From: Streptomyces pacificus
GTDB lineage: Bacteria; Actinomycetota; Actinomycetes; Streptomycetales; Streptomycetaceae
Length of the DNA stretch: 64,000 nucleotides
Assembly (NCBI RefSeq): GCF_011766325.1
Contig: NZ_BLLG01000003.1
Span: 372,001 to 436,000 of the forward strand
Direction: 5' to 3'
Part shown: positions 25,536-34,456 of the stretch, piece after piece
How positions within the stretch are numbered: position 1 is the stretch's first letter
Layout: every line of letters starts with the position of its first letter
Notes under the pieces: generated by a model
What the model was told of the DNA's origin: nothing
Database searches by the model: none
The model's input: the letters and a program-made list of their open reading frames with translations, nothing else
Program-made: the position numbers and the translations under genes

Positions 25536-25917
25536 GTGCGTATCCCGGACGCGGAGCTTGAACCCGAACCCCTGGACCCCGCGCAGGTCGTCTCGGGTGA
25601 TCCGGTGGTGACAGGCCGGGAGCTGCGGCGGTCCGAGGACGGGCGGCAGGTGCGGGGCCTCTGGCAGCTCACCCCGGGGTCACCACCGAGACGAAGGCCG
25701 ATGAGCTGTTCGTCGCGTTCAGCGGGCGCGCCCCGGCCGAGGCCGGAGGCGGGGTTCCCCGAGGTACTGGCGACAGTTGGATACGAGAGCTCACCAGTGG
25801 GGGACCCCGGGCGGCGCGACGGTGGAGATCGGGCCGGGGGACGCCTGTGCGCGGAGGGAGGGCGACCGGACGACGTGGACGGTGCACGAGACGCTGCGCA
25901 AGGCCTACCACGTCAGC
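25536..25917 (+). pseudogene. Broken cupin-domain protein gene
   Basis: Three frames together spell a small cupin of the DUF861 type. Frame 1 from GTG 25536: EPLDPAQVVSGDPVV ... RGLWQLTPG. A one-base deletion near 25677 (native would be CCG GGG GTC ACC) moves to frame 2: VTTETKADELFVAFSGRA. After GGG about 25753, some 65 bases with no cupin similarity intervene. A third frame then resumes at about 25818: TVEIGPGDA ... REGDRTTWTVHETLRKAYHVSR. The conserved cupin ending is recognisable, so the breaks are recent or tolerated. The gene cannot make a complete product. It is convergent with the MFS gene, whose stop lies inside this relic. Confidence 0.75.
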
Positions 25918-27271
25918 CGGTGCCGGTGCCGGTGCCGGTGCCGGTGCCGGTGGCGGCGGGCGGCCGGTCCTGTGCAGCGCCCGTCCCGGTGACGGCGCGG
26001 CGGACGGCGAGGGCCGCGAGCGGAAGCAGCAGACCCGCACCGAGGAGGTTGAGCAGACCGTAGCCGCCCTGCGCCACGATCAGCCCGGCCGCCGCTCCGC
26101 CGATGCCCGCCGCGGCGTTCATGGCCAGGTCCGACAGGCCCTGGACCTCCGTGCGGGCGGGCCCCTCCACGGAGTCGGTCAGCAGGGCGGAACCGGAGAC
26201 CAGGCCCGCGGACCAGCCGAGGCCGAGCAGGAACAGGCCCGCCGCGACCCGTCCGTGGCTCGCCCCGGCGGTACCTGCGAGCAGCGCGGCGAACGCCAGC
26301 AGGCCCACGGCAAGGCCGATCACCGCGAGCCTGCCGAGGCGGTCGGAGAGTATGCCCATCACCGGTGAGAACGCGTACATACCCGCGATATGGCCGCTGA
26401 TGACCAGGCCGATCAGCTGCACTCCGGCGCCGTGGTGGCTGAGCGCCAGTGGTGTCATGGACATGATCGACACCATCGTGGTGTGCGACGCGGCGACCGT
26501 GACGAGCGCAAGCCGGGCGCCGGGGGACTCCCGTACGGCCCGGACGGCGGACCGCAGCGACCGCTCCCGCCGTTCCCCCTCCTCCCGCGGCGCGAGCGCC
26601 CGGGCCGTCAGCAGCGGATCCGGCCGCAGCAGCACGGCGACGACCACCGCCGCGAGCAGGAAGACCCCCGAGGCCCAGACGAACGGACCCGCGGCTTCCG
26701 GTATCCCGGACCCGGAGACGCTTCGGCCCGCCGGTGCCGCGATGTTCGGGCCCAGGACCGCGCCGACCGTGGTCGCCCACACCACCAGGGAGATGGCGCG
26801 GGCGCGTCTCGCCGGCTCCGCGAGGTCCGCGGCGGCGAAGCGCGCCTGGAGGTTCGCGGAGGACGCGGCCCCGAAGCCGGCCATGCCCAGCAGGAGCAGC
26901 GGGAAGCTGCCGAGTGCGGACGCCAGCACCACCACGGCCGCGCCCGCGGATCCGATGAGGTACGCCAGGACCAGCCCGGGGCGCCGGCCGCGGGCGCTCA
27001 TCAGCGCGGCGAGCGGGACAGAGAGCAGTGCCGTCCCGGCGACCGTCGCGGTGGGGGCGAGGCCGGACAGGGCGTCCGACCCGCCGACCTGCGGGGCCAG
27101 CACGGTGGCCAGGGCGATGCCGGTCGCGACCCCGAGTCCGCCGAGGATCTGGCTCACGACCAGCACGGGGGTGATCCGGCGGCGCAGGCCGGCCAGGTCG
27201 GCGGGGCCGGCAGGGTCGGCAGGGTCGGCAGGGTCAGCGGCTGCGGTCACTTCACGGGCGGTAGGGGTCAC
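25913..27271 (-). CDS. Major facilitator superfamily transporter
   Basis: About 452 residues from GTG 27271; a longer start (ATG 27307) is possible and neither has a good ribosome site. Twelve membrane helices are plausible. MFS signature motifs include a loop 2-3 sequence SARGRRPGLVLAY and a loop 8-9 equivalent GILSDRLGRLAVIG. The N-terminus has an ADPADPADPAGPAD repeat. Related to drug-efflux carriers; the substrate is unknown. The C-terminus runs through the GCCGGT repeat as a TG tail and ends within the neighbouring cupin relic, so the tail is probably not ancestral. Confidence 0.85.
   Translation of the reverse strand: MTPTAREVTAAADPADPADPAGPADLAGLRRRITPVLVVSQILGGLGVATGIALATVLAPQVGGSDALSGLAPTATVAGTALLSVPLAALMSARGRRPGLVLAYLIGSAGAAVVVLASALGSFPLLLLGMAGFGAASSANLQARFAAADLAEPARRARAISLVVWATTVGAVLGPNIAAPAGRSVSGSGIPEAAGPFVWASGVFLLAAVVVAVLLRPDPLLTARALAPREEGERRERSLRSAVRAVRESPGARLALVTVAASHTTMVSIMSMTPLALSHHGAGVQLIGLVISGHIAGMYAFSPVMGILSDRLGRLAVIGLAVGLLAFAALLAGTAGASHGRVAAGLFLLGLGWSAGLVSGSALLTDSVEGPARTEVQGLSDLAMNAAAGIGGAAAGLIVAQGGYGLLNLLGAGLLLPLAALAVRRAVTGTGAAQDRPPAATGTGTGTGTGTG
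25916..25951. repeat. 6-bp tandem repeat GCCGGT, six copies
   Basis: Six perfect copies at the junction of the cupin relic and the MFS gene. On the minus strand they encode the Thr-Gly repeats that end the transporter. Confidence 0.95.
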
Positions 27272-27291
27272 TGCGGCAGTGTGCCAGTGAC
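27267..27291. promoter_or_regulatory. Palindrome over the MFS start codon
   Basis: Arms GTCACTG (27267-27273) and CAGTGAC (27285-27291) are perfect complements around an 11-base centre with a further GGCAGTGTGCC-like symmetry. It could be a repressor site or an mRNA hairpin at the translation start. Confidence 0.4.
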
Positions 27292-27371
27292 CCTCCCGGT
27301 GCGGCATCCCCGGCTCGGGCGCGGTGACGGCGGTCGCGCAGCCGGCCGGTGCACGACCGGGACCGGCCCCG

Positions 27372-27394
27372 TTGTCAGTGGGGGGCCGTACCGT
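27372..27394 (+). promoter_or_regulatory. PafBC-type (RecA-NDp) DNA-damage promoter of uvrB
   Basis: TTGTCAGTG (27372-27380), 8 bases, TACCGT (27389-27394): a full match to TTGTCRGTG-N8-TANNNT, the motif of LexA-independent DNA-damage genes in actinobacteria activated by PafBC. The -10 ends 7 bases before the ATG, so the transcript is leaderless. Confidence 0.8.
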
Positions 27395-27401
27395 TGATGG
27401 C

Positions 27402-29561
27402 ATGCGGCCCGTTACCGAGATCGAACGCACCATGGCGCCCTTCGAGGTCGTCAGTCCCTACCGGCCCAGCGGTGACCAGCCCGCGGCCATCGCCGAGCTC
27501 GACCGTCGGGTCCGGGCGGGCGAGCGGGACGTCGTCCTGCTGGGCGCGACCGGGACCGGCAAGTCGGCCACCACGGCCTGGATGATCGAAAGGCTTCAGC
27601 GGCCGACCCTGGTGATGGCGCCGAACAAGACGCTGGCCGCCCAGCTGGCGAACGAGTTCCGCGAGCTGCTGCCGAACAACGCGGTCGAGTACTTCGTCTC
27701 GTACTACGACTACTACCAGCCCGAGGCGTACGTCCCGCAGTCGGACACCTACATCGAGAAGGACTCCTCCATCAACGAGGAGGTGGAGCGGCTGCGCCAC
27801 TCCGCGACGAACTCCCTGCTCACCCGCCGGGACGTCGTGGTGGTCGCCTCCGTCTCGTGCATCTACGGCCTCGGCACCCCGCAGGAGTACGTGGACCGCA
27901 TGGTGCCGCTGCGGGTCGGCGACGAGATCGACCGCGACCGGCTGCTGCGCCGCTTCGTGGACATCCAGTACGCGCGCAACGACCTCGCCTTCACCCGCGG
28001 CACCTTCCGGGTCCGCGGCGACACCATCGAGATCTTCCCGGTGTACGAGGAGCTCGCCGTGCGGATCGAGATGTTCGGCGACGAGATCGAGGCGCTCTCC
28101 ACGCTCCACCCCCTCACCGGCGAGGTCATCAGCGACGACGACGAGCTGTACGTCTTCCCGGCGAGCCACTACGTCGCCGGTCCGGAACGCATGGAGAAGG
28201 CGATCACCGGAATCGAGCGGGAGCTCGAGGAGCGCCTCGCCGAGCTCGAGAAGCGGGGCAAGCTCCTGGAGGCCCAGCGGCTGCGCATGCGCACCACGTA
28301 CGACATCGAGATGCTGCGCCAGATCGGCACCTGCGCCGGTGTCGAGAACTACTCGATGCACTTCGACGACCGCCCTCCCGGCAGTGCGCCGAACACACTC
28401 CTCGACTACTTCCCTGAAGACTTCCTCCTCGTCATCGACGAGTCCCATGTCACCGTCCCCCAGATCGGCGCCATGTACGAGGGCGACGCCTCCCGCAAGC
28501 GCACCCTGGTGGAGCACGGCTTCCGGCTGCCCTCCGCGCTCGACAACCGGCCGCTGAAGTGGGAGGAGTTCCAGAAGCGCGTCGGGCAGACCGTCTATCT
28601 CTCGGCGACCCCGGGCGCCTACGAACTCTCCCGCGCCGACGGCTCCGTCGAGCAGATCATCCGCCCCACCGGCCTGGTCGACCCGGAGGTCGTCGTCAAG
28701 CCGACCGAGGGCCAGATCGACGACCTCGTGCACGAGATCCGCACGCGCACCGAGAAGGACGAGCGTGTCCTGGTCACCACGCTCACCAAGAAGATGGCCG
28801 AGGACCTGACGGACTACTTCCTCGAACTCGGCATCCGGGTCCGCTATCTGCACAGCGATGTCGACACGCTCCGCCGGATCGAGCTGCTGCGCGAACTGCG
28901 CGCCGGCGAGTACGACGTGCTGGTCGGCATCAACCTGCTCCGCGAGGGCCTCGACCTCCCCGAGGTGTCGCTGGTGGCCATCCTCGACGCCGACAAGGAG
29001 GGCTTCCTGCGGTCCGGCACCTCGCTGATCCAGACCATCGGCCGTGCGGCGCGCAATGTCTCCGGGCAGGTCCATATGTACGCAGACAAGATCACTCCGG
29101 CGATGGAGAAGGCCATCGAGGAGACCAACCGCCGCCGGGCCAAGCAGATCGCGTACAACGAGGCGAACGGCATCGACCCGCAGCCGCTGCGCAAGAAGAT
29201 CAACGACATCGTGGCCACCATCGCCCGCGAGGAGGTCGACACCGAGCAGCTGCTCGGCTCCGGCTATCGGCAGGGCAAGGACGGCAGGGGTGCCAAGGCG
29301 CCCGTCCCTTCGGTGGCCGGACGTTCCGGCAGGGGCGCCGACGGCAGCGGTGCCAAGGCGGGCAAGGGTGCGAAGGCGGGCCGCGGCGCGATCACGAGCG
29401 ATCGGCCCGCCGCCGAACTGGCCGGGATCATCGAGGAGATGACCGACCGGATGCGCGCGGCGGCGGCGGAGCTCCAGTTCGAGGTGGCCGCACGGCTGCG
29501 TGACGAGGTCGGCGAGCTCAAGAAGGAGCTGCGGCAGATGAAGGAGGCCGGTATCGGCTGA
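27402..29561 (+). CDS. uvrB: Excinuclease ABC subunit B
   Basis: 719 residues from ATG 27402, the codon placed at the predicted transcription start; a later ATG (MAPFEVV) is possible. UvrB is the damage-verifying helicase of nucleotide excision repair. Seen: Walker [16 protein letters not shown], the beta-hairpin region [22 protein letters not shown] (Walker B), LSATPGAYE, helicase motif [33 protein letters not shown], and [11 protein letters not shown] Gly/Lys/Ala-rich linker (about 625-665) precedes the C-terminal UVR motif ([23 protein letters not shown]) that contacts UvrC. Complete and intact. Confidence 0.98.
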   Translation: MRPVTEIERTMAPFEVVSPYRPSGDQPAAIAELDRRVRAGERDVVLLGATGTGKSATTAWMIERLQRPTLVMAPNKTLAAQLANEFRELLPNNAVEYFVSYYDYYQPEAYVPQSDTYIEKDSSINEEVERLRHSATNSLLTRRDVVVVASVSCIYGLGTPQEYVDRMVPLRVGDEIDRDRLLRRFVDIQYARNDLAFTRGTFRVRGDTIEIFPVYEELAVRIEMFGDEIEALSTLHPLTGEVISDDDELYVFPASHYVAGPERMEKAITGIERELEERLAELEKRGKLLEAQRLRMRTTYDIEMLRQIGTCAGVENYSMHFDDRPPGSAPNTLLDYFPEDFLLVIDESHVTVPQIGAMYEGDASRKRTLVEHGFRLPSALDNRPLKWEEFQKRVGQTVYLSATPGAYELSRADGSVEQIIRPTGLVDPEVVVKPTEGQIDDLVHEIRTRTEKDERVLVTTLTKKMAEDLTDYFLELGIRVRYLHSDVDTLRRIELLRELRAGEYDVLVGINLLREGLDLPEVSLVAILDADKEGFLRSGTSLIQTIGRAARNVSGQVHMYADKITPAMEKAIEETNRRRAKQIAYNEANGIDPQPLRKKINDIVATIAREEVDTEQLLGSGYRQGKDGRGAKAPVPSVAGRSGRGADGSGAKAGKGAKAGRGAITSDRPAAELAGIIEEMTDRMRAAAAELQFEVAARLRDEVGELKKELRQMKEAGIG

Positions 29562-29688
29562 ACCGCGCCCGTGTCTCAGGACCGACACAAAACACACCGA
29601 GTCCCCCGCGCCGCCGGACGACTGCGTAGGGTGCCAGGCAACCGCACCCACAGGCGGTCGCGGGGGAACCACGAGGAGGGGACAGGGC

Positions 29689-30294
29689 GTGGCGGACGTA
29701 TCCAAGGGCAGTGCTCCCGGCGTCAATCTGACCAAGGGACAGGCCATCAGCCTGGAGAAGAAGGGCGGTGGCTCCCTCACCGCGGTGCGGATGGGCCTCG
29801 GCTGGCAGGCGGCGCCCCGGCGGGGGTTGTTCGGGACGCGCACCAGGGAGATCGACCTGGACGCCTCGGCGGTGCTCTTCGCCGGGGACCAGCCCGTGGA
29901 CGTGGTCTTCTTCCGCCATCTCGTGAGCGACGACGGCTCGGTCCGGCACACCGGCGACAATCTGGTCGGCGGCGCCGGAGGGGGCGGCGACGACGAGGCG
30001 ATCCTGGTCGATCTGCAGCGGGTTCCGGTGCACATCGATCAGATCGTGTTCACCGTCAACTCCTTCACCGGCCAGACCTTCCAGGAGGTGCAGAACGCGT
30101 TCTGCCGCATCGTGGACGAGACCAACGGGCAGGAACTCGCCCGCTACACGCTGGACGGCGGTGGCCAGTACACCGCCCAGATCATGGCCAAGGTCCACCG
30201 CGCCGGCTCCGGCTGGCAGATGACCGCCCTGGGCAACCCGGCCAACGGCCGGACGTTCCAGGACCTGATGCCCGCGATCCTGCCGCACCTGTAG
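29689..30294 (+). CDS. TerD-family protein
   Basis: 201 residues from GTG 29689 (GAGGAGGGGA upstream). TerD fold with calcium-binding acidic loops: VNLTKGQAISLEKKGG, IDLDASAVLF, VVFFRHLVSDDGSVRHTGDNLVGG and GDDEAILVDLQRVP. TerD proteins are cytosolic Ca-binding components of tellurite/chemical stress and phage-defence-associated gene sets; the actual function in Streptomyces is development-linked and poorly known. It precedes a larger TerD-fusion protein by 119 bases and a terC gene, so the three may form a functional ter-like set. Confidence 0.93.
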   Translation: MADVSKGSAPGVNLTKGQAISLEKKGGGSLTAVRMGLGWQAAPRRGLFGTRTREIDLDASAVLFAGDQPVDVVFFRHLVSDDGSVRHTGDNLVGGAGGGGDDEAILVDLQRVPVHIDQIVFTVNSFTGQTFQEVQNAFCRIVDETNGQELARYTLDGGGQYTAQIMAKVHRAGSGWQMTALGNPANGRTFQDLMPAILPHL

Positions 30295-30413
30295 GACCGC
30301 GCGCGGTCACCGGCACGGGGGAGGGGCACCGCTGCGCTCTCCGCCGCGCCCCGGCTGCCAGGGGCGGAGCGCCGCCGGGCCCGATCCGCAGACCACTGAG
30401 GGGGACAGCAGCG

Positions 30414-32345
30414 ATGACGGCCGAGCTGGTCAGGGGGCAGAACCACCCCGTGCCCCACACCCGGCTCGATATCCGGGTGTCGGCCGGTGAACCGGTCGTG
30501 GTGGCGGTCGCGTTGAGCGACGAGCACGGGCGGGTGCCCGGTGCCGAGTGGGTCGCCCACCCGGCCCGGCCGGCCCTGCCCGGTGTCGAGGTCTCCCGCC
30601 AGGCCACCGCCGGCCATCTGCTGGCCGTCGACCTGACCGCCGTGCCCTCCTCGGCGCACCGGGCGGCGGTGCTGCTGGCGCTGCCGACGGGTCCCGGGTG
30701 CCCCGGCCGCTTCGGGGCGCTCGCCGCGCCGTTCGTCTCCCTCGGTGCTCCGGACGCCCCAGGGACCGTCAGCTACACGGTCACCGGCCTGGACTCCGAA
30801 GCCGCCGTCGTGGCCCTGGAGTTCTACCGCAGGCAGGGGGCCTGGAAGGTCCGCGCCGTCGGCCAGGGGTACGCGGGCGGTCTCGCCGCCTGCCTCGCCG
30901 ACCAGGGGCTCGACCGCGCCGGCGAACTCGCAGCCGCCGTGGGCGAAGCCGTCGCGCACGGCCTCGCCCGCCCGGCCGGCGCAGACCCGGCCCGGACGGC
31001 GGAGGCGCTGCGCGCCGCCACCGCCGAGGGTCCGGGTCCCGCTGCCGACCCCGGCCCGGCCGCGTCCCCCACCCCGGGCACGAACCCGCGGACGGCTGAC
31101 CCCGCTGCTCCGCCGCCGGCCCGGACCCACGGCGGACCCGTCGACTACACACACCCGCGCAGGCGGCCCGCGGTGCAGCAGCCGCCCCCGGTCGCCCCGC
31201 CGGGAAGGCCGCCGGTGCCCGTCGCGGGCGATGCCACCGGCTGGTCCGTGGAGGAGCGGCTGTACAACCAGGTGTGGGGCATGTTCGAGGACCTCGCCCG
31301 GACGACGGCCGCCTACCGCAGCGCGGTGGACTTCGCCGCGTCACGGCTCGGCCGGGAGCACGACCGCGTCCTGTCCGATCCGCACGGCCGCGTGGCCGGC
31401 CCGGGGGACGGCGCTCGTGAGGCGGCCCGCACCAGGCACGACGAGCTGACGGGACGTGCCCGCGAGGCCCTCGACCGCGACCTCGACCAGCTGACCGCCG
31501 AATCCCGGGCCGTCGAGCCCGCACTGCCGCCGGCGTTCGCGCGCTGGGACAGCCCGGTCTGGGGGCGCTACCGCGTTCCCGCCAAGGCCCCGATGGCCCT
31601 CCGCCTCGGAGACCTGCACCTTCCCGAGCGACCCGGTCTCCGGATCCCGATGCTCATGCGACTGCCACTCGAGCGCGGCCTGTGGGTGGACAGCGGACTG
31701 GGCCCGTCGCAGTCCGGCGTGCTACCGGAGGAGGTACCGCCGCGCACGCTCGCCATGGACACCGCGGTCGCCCATGCGGCCCGGCTGATCGCGGTCCATC
31801 CGGCGGGTGAGTTCACCGTGCGGGTGATCGACGCCGCGGGCACGGCGGCGCGCTCGCTCAACCCGCTTCTGCGGTCGGGGATGCTGGACGAGCCGCCTGC
31901 GGCAGGGGCCGCGGGCGTCTCCGCGGTGCTCGCGAAGCTCGTACGGCGCGTGGACCTGGTGCAGATGGCCGTGCGCGGGGGCGCCGCCGACGCACTGCCG
32001 CCGGACCTGGACACCGCCCGGGAGCTGCTGATCGTCAGCGACTTCCCGCGCGGCTTCGACGACCGGGCCGTGACCCGGCTCCGCTATCTCGCCGACGAGG
32101 GGCCCGAGGTCGGCGTCCATCTGCTGATGGTCGCCGACCGGGAGGACGCCTCCGGGTACGGGCCGGTCCTCGATCCGTTCTGGCACTCGCTGCTGCGGAT
32201 CACCCCGGTTCCGGACGACCACCTGGCCGATCCCTGGGTCCGGCACGTCTGGACGTACCTGCCGCCCGCGCTCCCCGAGTACCGCGATGTGCTCGGTCCC
32301 GTGCTCGCGAAGGCCGCGGAGGCCCGGCGGGCCCGGCGGCGCTGA
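30414..32345 (+). CDS. TerD-domain protein fused to an FtsK-like region without P-loop
   Basis: 643 residues from ATG 30414 (GAGGGGGAC upstream). Residues about 1-190 are TerD-like (VVVAVALSDEHGRVPGAEWVA, ALEFYRRQGAWKVRAVGQGYAGGLA). A Pro/Ala linker (about 200-270) is followed by a region with SVEERLYNQVWGMFEDLART. The last ~250 residues resemble the N-terminal part of an FtsK/SpoIIIE-type module: LRIPMLMRLPLERGLWVDSG, RLIAVHPAGEFTVRVIDAAG and ELLIVSDFPRGFDDRAVTRL. No Walker A sequence is present anywhere, and the protein ends before the place where the ATPase core would follow. It may be a non-catalytic scaffold. FtsK relation is my inference from pattern. Confidence 0.8.
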   Translation: MTAELVRGQNHPVPHTRLDIRVSAGEPVVVAVALSDEHGRVPGAEWVAHPARPALPGVEVSRQATAGHLLAVDLTAVPSSAHRAAVLLALPTGPGCPGRFGALAAPFVSLGAPDAPGTVSYTVTGLDSEAAVVALEFYRRQGAWKVRAVGQGYAGGLAACLADQGLDRAGELAAAVGEAVAHGLARPAGADPARTAEALRAATAEGPGPAADPGPAASPTPGTNPRTADPAAPPPARTHGGPVDYTHPRRRPAVQQPPPVAPPGRPPVPVAGDATGWSVEERLYNQVWGMFEDLARTTAAYRSAVDFAASRLGREHDRVLSDPHGRVAGPGDGAREAARTRHDELTGRAREALDRDLDQLTAESRAVEPALPPAFARWDSPVWGRYRVPAKAPMALRLGDLHLPERPGLRIPMLMRLPLERGLWVDSGLGPSQSGVLPEEVPPRTLAMDTAVAHAARLIAVHPAGEFTVRVIDAAGTAARSLNPLLRSGMLDEPPAAGAAGVSAVLAKLVRRVDLVQMAVRGGAADALPPDLDTARELLIVSDFPRGFDDRAVTRLRYLADEGPEVGVHLLMVADREDASGYGPVLDPFWHSLLRITPVPDDHLADPWVRHVWTYLPPALPEYRDVLGPVLAKAAEARRARRR

Positions 32346-32835
32346 ACTCCGGACGCGCGGGCCGCCACGTGAGCCGCCACCCGGTTCCGTCGTACGGGCA
32401 GTGCGGTTCCCGTGGTTCCGTGCGAGTCGTCTGCTTCGGCGCCGGTGCCCGTGGGCCCCCGTCGGTCCCGTGGGTCCCCGTCGGTTCGTGCCGTGCCGGT
32501 GCCGTGATGGTGTCTGACGGTTCCTGCCCGCCCGTGCGTCCTGTGCACCCCTGCGCGGTGTCCGTACCCGGGGGTGGGCCGGGAAACCGGACCTTCGCGC
32601 ACTGACGGGCGGGGGGAAGCGTTCCGAGGCCATCAAGCCCCGGATGTCTTCGACTTGACCGCCCCCCTGCAGCCCCCTCAGCCCTGTCCGGCTCCGCCCC
32701 GCCCCGTCCCGTCCCGTCCCGTCCCGTCCCGCCCCGCGATGGGCAGCGAGGTTGCCCAGGGGGGCGTTGATCTGTGGTTTTAACTCTTGTTTACCTTCGG
32801 CTTTACCTTTCTTTGGTCTTTCGGGTAGGGTTCCT
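32346..32835. other. Leader and spacer upstream of the terC riboswitch
   Basis: About 490 bases with a CCCGT pentamer run (32703-32727), then an AT-richer stretch (about 32770-32825, TTTAACTCTTGTTTACC...) unusual for this chromosome. That is the probable promoter region of terC. No gene seen. Confidence 0.5.
32703..32727. repeat. 5-bp tandem repeat CCCGT, five copies
   Basis: Five perfect pentamers flanked by CCCGC-type variants, noncoding, about 110 bases before the terC riboswitch. Confidence 0.9.
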
Positions 32836-32997
32836 CCAGCGGAGGGGAGTACTCCCACCTGCGGCGTGCCCGTCAGTACGGACCGAAAGACCAGAGCGGT
32901 CCCGGGGCGCCGGCCCGTGGTGAGGCGACCAGCCACCGCGGGTGGAGGAGACCTCCGGCAACGACGACGCTGGTGAATAGCCGTACGACGCCGGAGG
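32836..32997 (+). promoter_or_regulatory. yybP-ykoY (manganese) riboswitch with ribosome-site switch
   Basis: P1: CCAGCG (32836-32841) pairs with CGCTGG (32968-32973). Just inside lies the conserved GGGGAGTA (32844-32851). The 3' part has GGTGAGGCGACCAGCCACC and GGAGG-AGA-CCTCC (32944-32956) followed by GGCAACG, as in this riboswitch class. The class controls Mn exporters and TerC/Alx proteins. The aptamer segment CCTCCGGC (32952-32959) is the exact complement of GCCGGAGG (32990-32997), the ribosome site of terC. So ligand binding should free translation. Confidence 0.82.
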
Positions 32998-33001
32998 CAC
33001 A

Positions 33002-34015
33002 ATGGACGTTTCGTTGACCATGTGGCTGGTGACCATTCTCGGTCTCCTCGCCCTGATCTCGGTCGACTTCTTCATCGGGCGCAAGCCCCACGATGTCTCG
33101 ATCAAGGAAGCGGGAACCTGGACGATCGTCTGGATCGTCCTCGCCGCGGTCTTCGGCGTCGGACTGCTGGCTGCCGGTGAGAGCCAGGCCTCCGGCGAGT
33201 TCTTCGCGGGGTACATCACCGAGAAGTCGCTCAGCGTGGACAACCTCTTCGTCTTCGTGCTGATCATGGCGAAGTTCGCGGTCCCGTCGCAGCTTCAGCA
33301 GCGGGTGCTGATGTTCGGTGTGCTGATCGCACTGGTGCTGCGGGCCGTCTTCATCGCCGCGGGCGCCGCGATCATCGCCAACTTCTCCTGGGTCTTCTAT
33401 ATCTTCGGCGCGTTCCTGATCTACACGGCCTGGAAGCTCGTCCAGGAGGCGCGCTCCGACGAGGACGAGGACGACTTCGAGGAGAACCGGCTCCTGAAGT
33501 CCATCGAGCGGAAGTTCGGCGTCGCCGACAGGTACCACGGCACCAAGCTCTTCGTCCGCGCCAACGGCAAGCGGATCCTGACGCCGCTGATGGTCGTCAT
33601 GCTCGCCATCGGCACCACCGATGTGCTGTTCGCGCTCGACTCGATCCCCGCGATCTTCGGACTCACCCAGGATCCGTATATCGTCTTCACCGCGAACGCC
33701 TTCGCGTTGATGGGTCTGCGGCAGCTGTACTTCCTGATCGGCGGACTGCTCACCAAGCTGGTCCACCTCAGCTACGGCCTGTCGGTGATCCTCGGCTTCA
33801 TCGGTGTCAAACTGGTGCTGCACGCACTGCATGAGTCGGGGGTCCACGTCCCCGAGATCTCCACCCCGTTCTCACTGACCTTCATCTGCGGTGTCCTGAT
33901 CGTCACCACGGTCACCAGCCTGATCGTCTCCAGGCGGCAGGAGAGCCAGACCGGTCAGGGCAAGCCGGATCCGGAGCCCACGGCCGACGCCGAGAAGGAC
34001 AGCGTGGAAGCCTGA
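33002..34015 (+). CDS. TerC/Alx-family membrane protein, probable manganese exporter
   Basis: 337 residues with about nine membrane helices. TerC signatures are present: KSLSVDNLFVFVLIM with the conserved Asp, and IGTTDVLFALDSIPAIFG with two further acidic residues that likely bind metal. An acidic cytoplasmic loop (SDEDEDDFEEN, about 148-160) and an acidic C-terminal tail (PEPTADAEKD) are seen. TerC/Alx proteins export Mn or load it on secreted enzymes. The riboswitch directly before the gene supports Mn-dependent control. The start ATG follows CCGGAGG by four bases, a short spacing that fits structural control. Confidence 0.93.
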   Translation: MDVSLTMWLVTILGLLALISVDFFIGRKPHDVSIKEAGTWTIVWIVLAAVFGVGLLAAGESQASGEFFAGYITEKSLSVDNLFVFVLIMAKFAVPSQLQQRVLMFGVLIALVLRAVFIAAGAAIIANFSWVFYIFGAFLIYTAWKLVQEARSDEDEDDFEENRLLKSIERKFGVADRYHGTKLFVRANGKRILTPLMVVMLAIGTTDVLFALDSIPAIFGLTQDPYIVFTANAFALMGLRQLYFLIGGLLTKLVHLSYGLSVILGFIGVKLVLHALHESGVHVPEISTPFSLTFICGVLIVTTVTSLIVSRRQESQTGQGKPDPEPTADAEKDSVEA

Positions 34016-34038
34016 GTCCCGCGGTGCGTCTCCTGAAG

Positions 34039-34069
34039 GGCCCGCGCGGCCGGTGGGGTCGTGCGGGCC
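34039..34069 (+). terminator. Probable terC terminator
   Basis: GGCCCGC (34039-34045) pairs with GCGGGCC (34063-34069) around a 17-base loop, 24 bases past the stop. Confidence 0.5.
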
Positions 34070-34156
34070 GTTGCGTCGTGCGGGCGTGAGGCGGAAAGGG
34101 CCACATGATGACGCCGCCTCGTCACCCGCCACGTGGGTCACCCAGGGAAGGCCACC

Positions 34157-34456
34157 CTAGTAGCGGAGGTCCCGCTGCTCGGTGATCAGGCGGCCGGCGA
34201 TGTGTAGGTTCCCCTCGGAGTCGAGCACCGCGATGATCTTCTTTGTCGAGCCGTGGTGGGTCGTGAAGTAGATCTTGTCCGCCTCCTGCGAGGTGGAGTA
34301 GTTCGTGTTCACGGACAGCTCGATGCTCACCGGGGAGCTGATGAGGACGTCCTTCTTGGGCGAGGTCGGGTAGACCTGGTTCTGCCGCAGCCTGACGCGG
34401 CCGTGGGTGTCGCCCTCGTCCCAGTCCGTCGCCACTCCGAGATCGATGTCAGCCAT
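34157..34456 (-). CDS. Small conserved protein of unknown function (DUF6342-like)
   Basis: 99 residues from ATG 34456, with an excellent GGAGGGGGAAG site. Sequence features are strand-rich: MADIDLGVATDWDEGD, GRVRLRQNQVYPTSPKKD, LSVNTNYSTSQEADKIYFTTHHGSTKKIIAVLDSEG with regular polar/hydrophobic alternation. No signal or membrane segment. I associate it with DUF6342 from memory, unverified. Base composition is lower in GC than the neighbours. The function is unknown; the location next to terC may be coincidental. Confidence 0.75.
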   Translation of the reverse strand: MADIDLGVATDWDEGDTHGRVRLRQNQVYPTSPKKDVLISSPVSIELSVNTNYSTSQEADKIYFTTHHGSTKKIIAVLDSEGNLHIAGRLITEQRDLRY

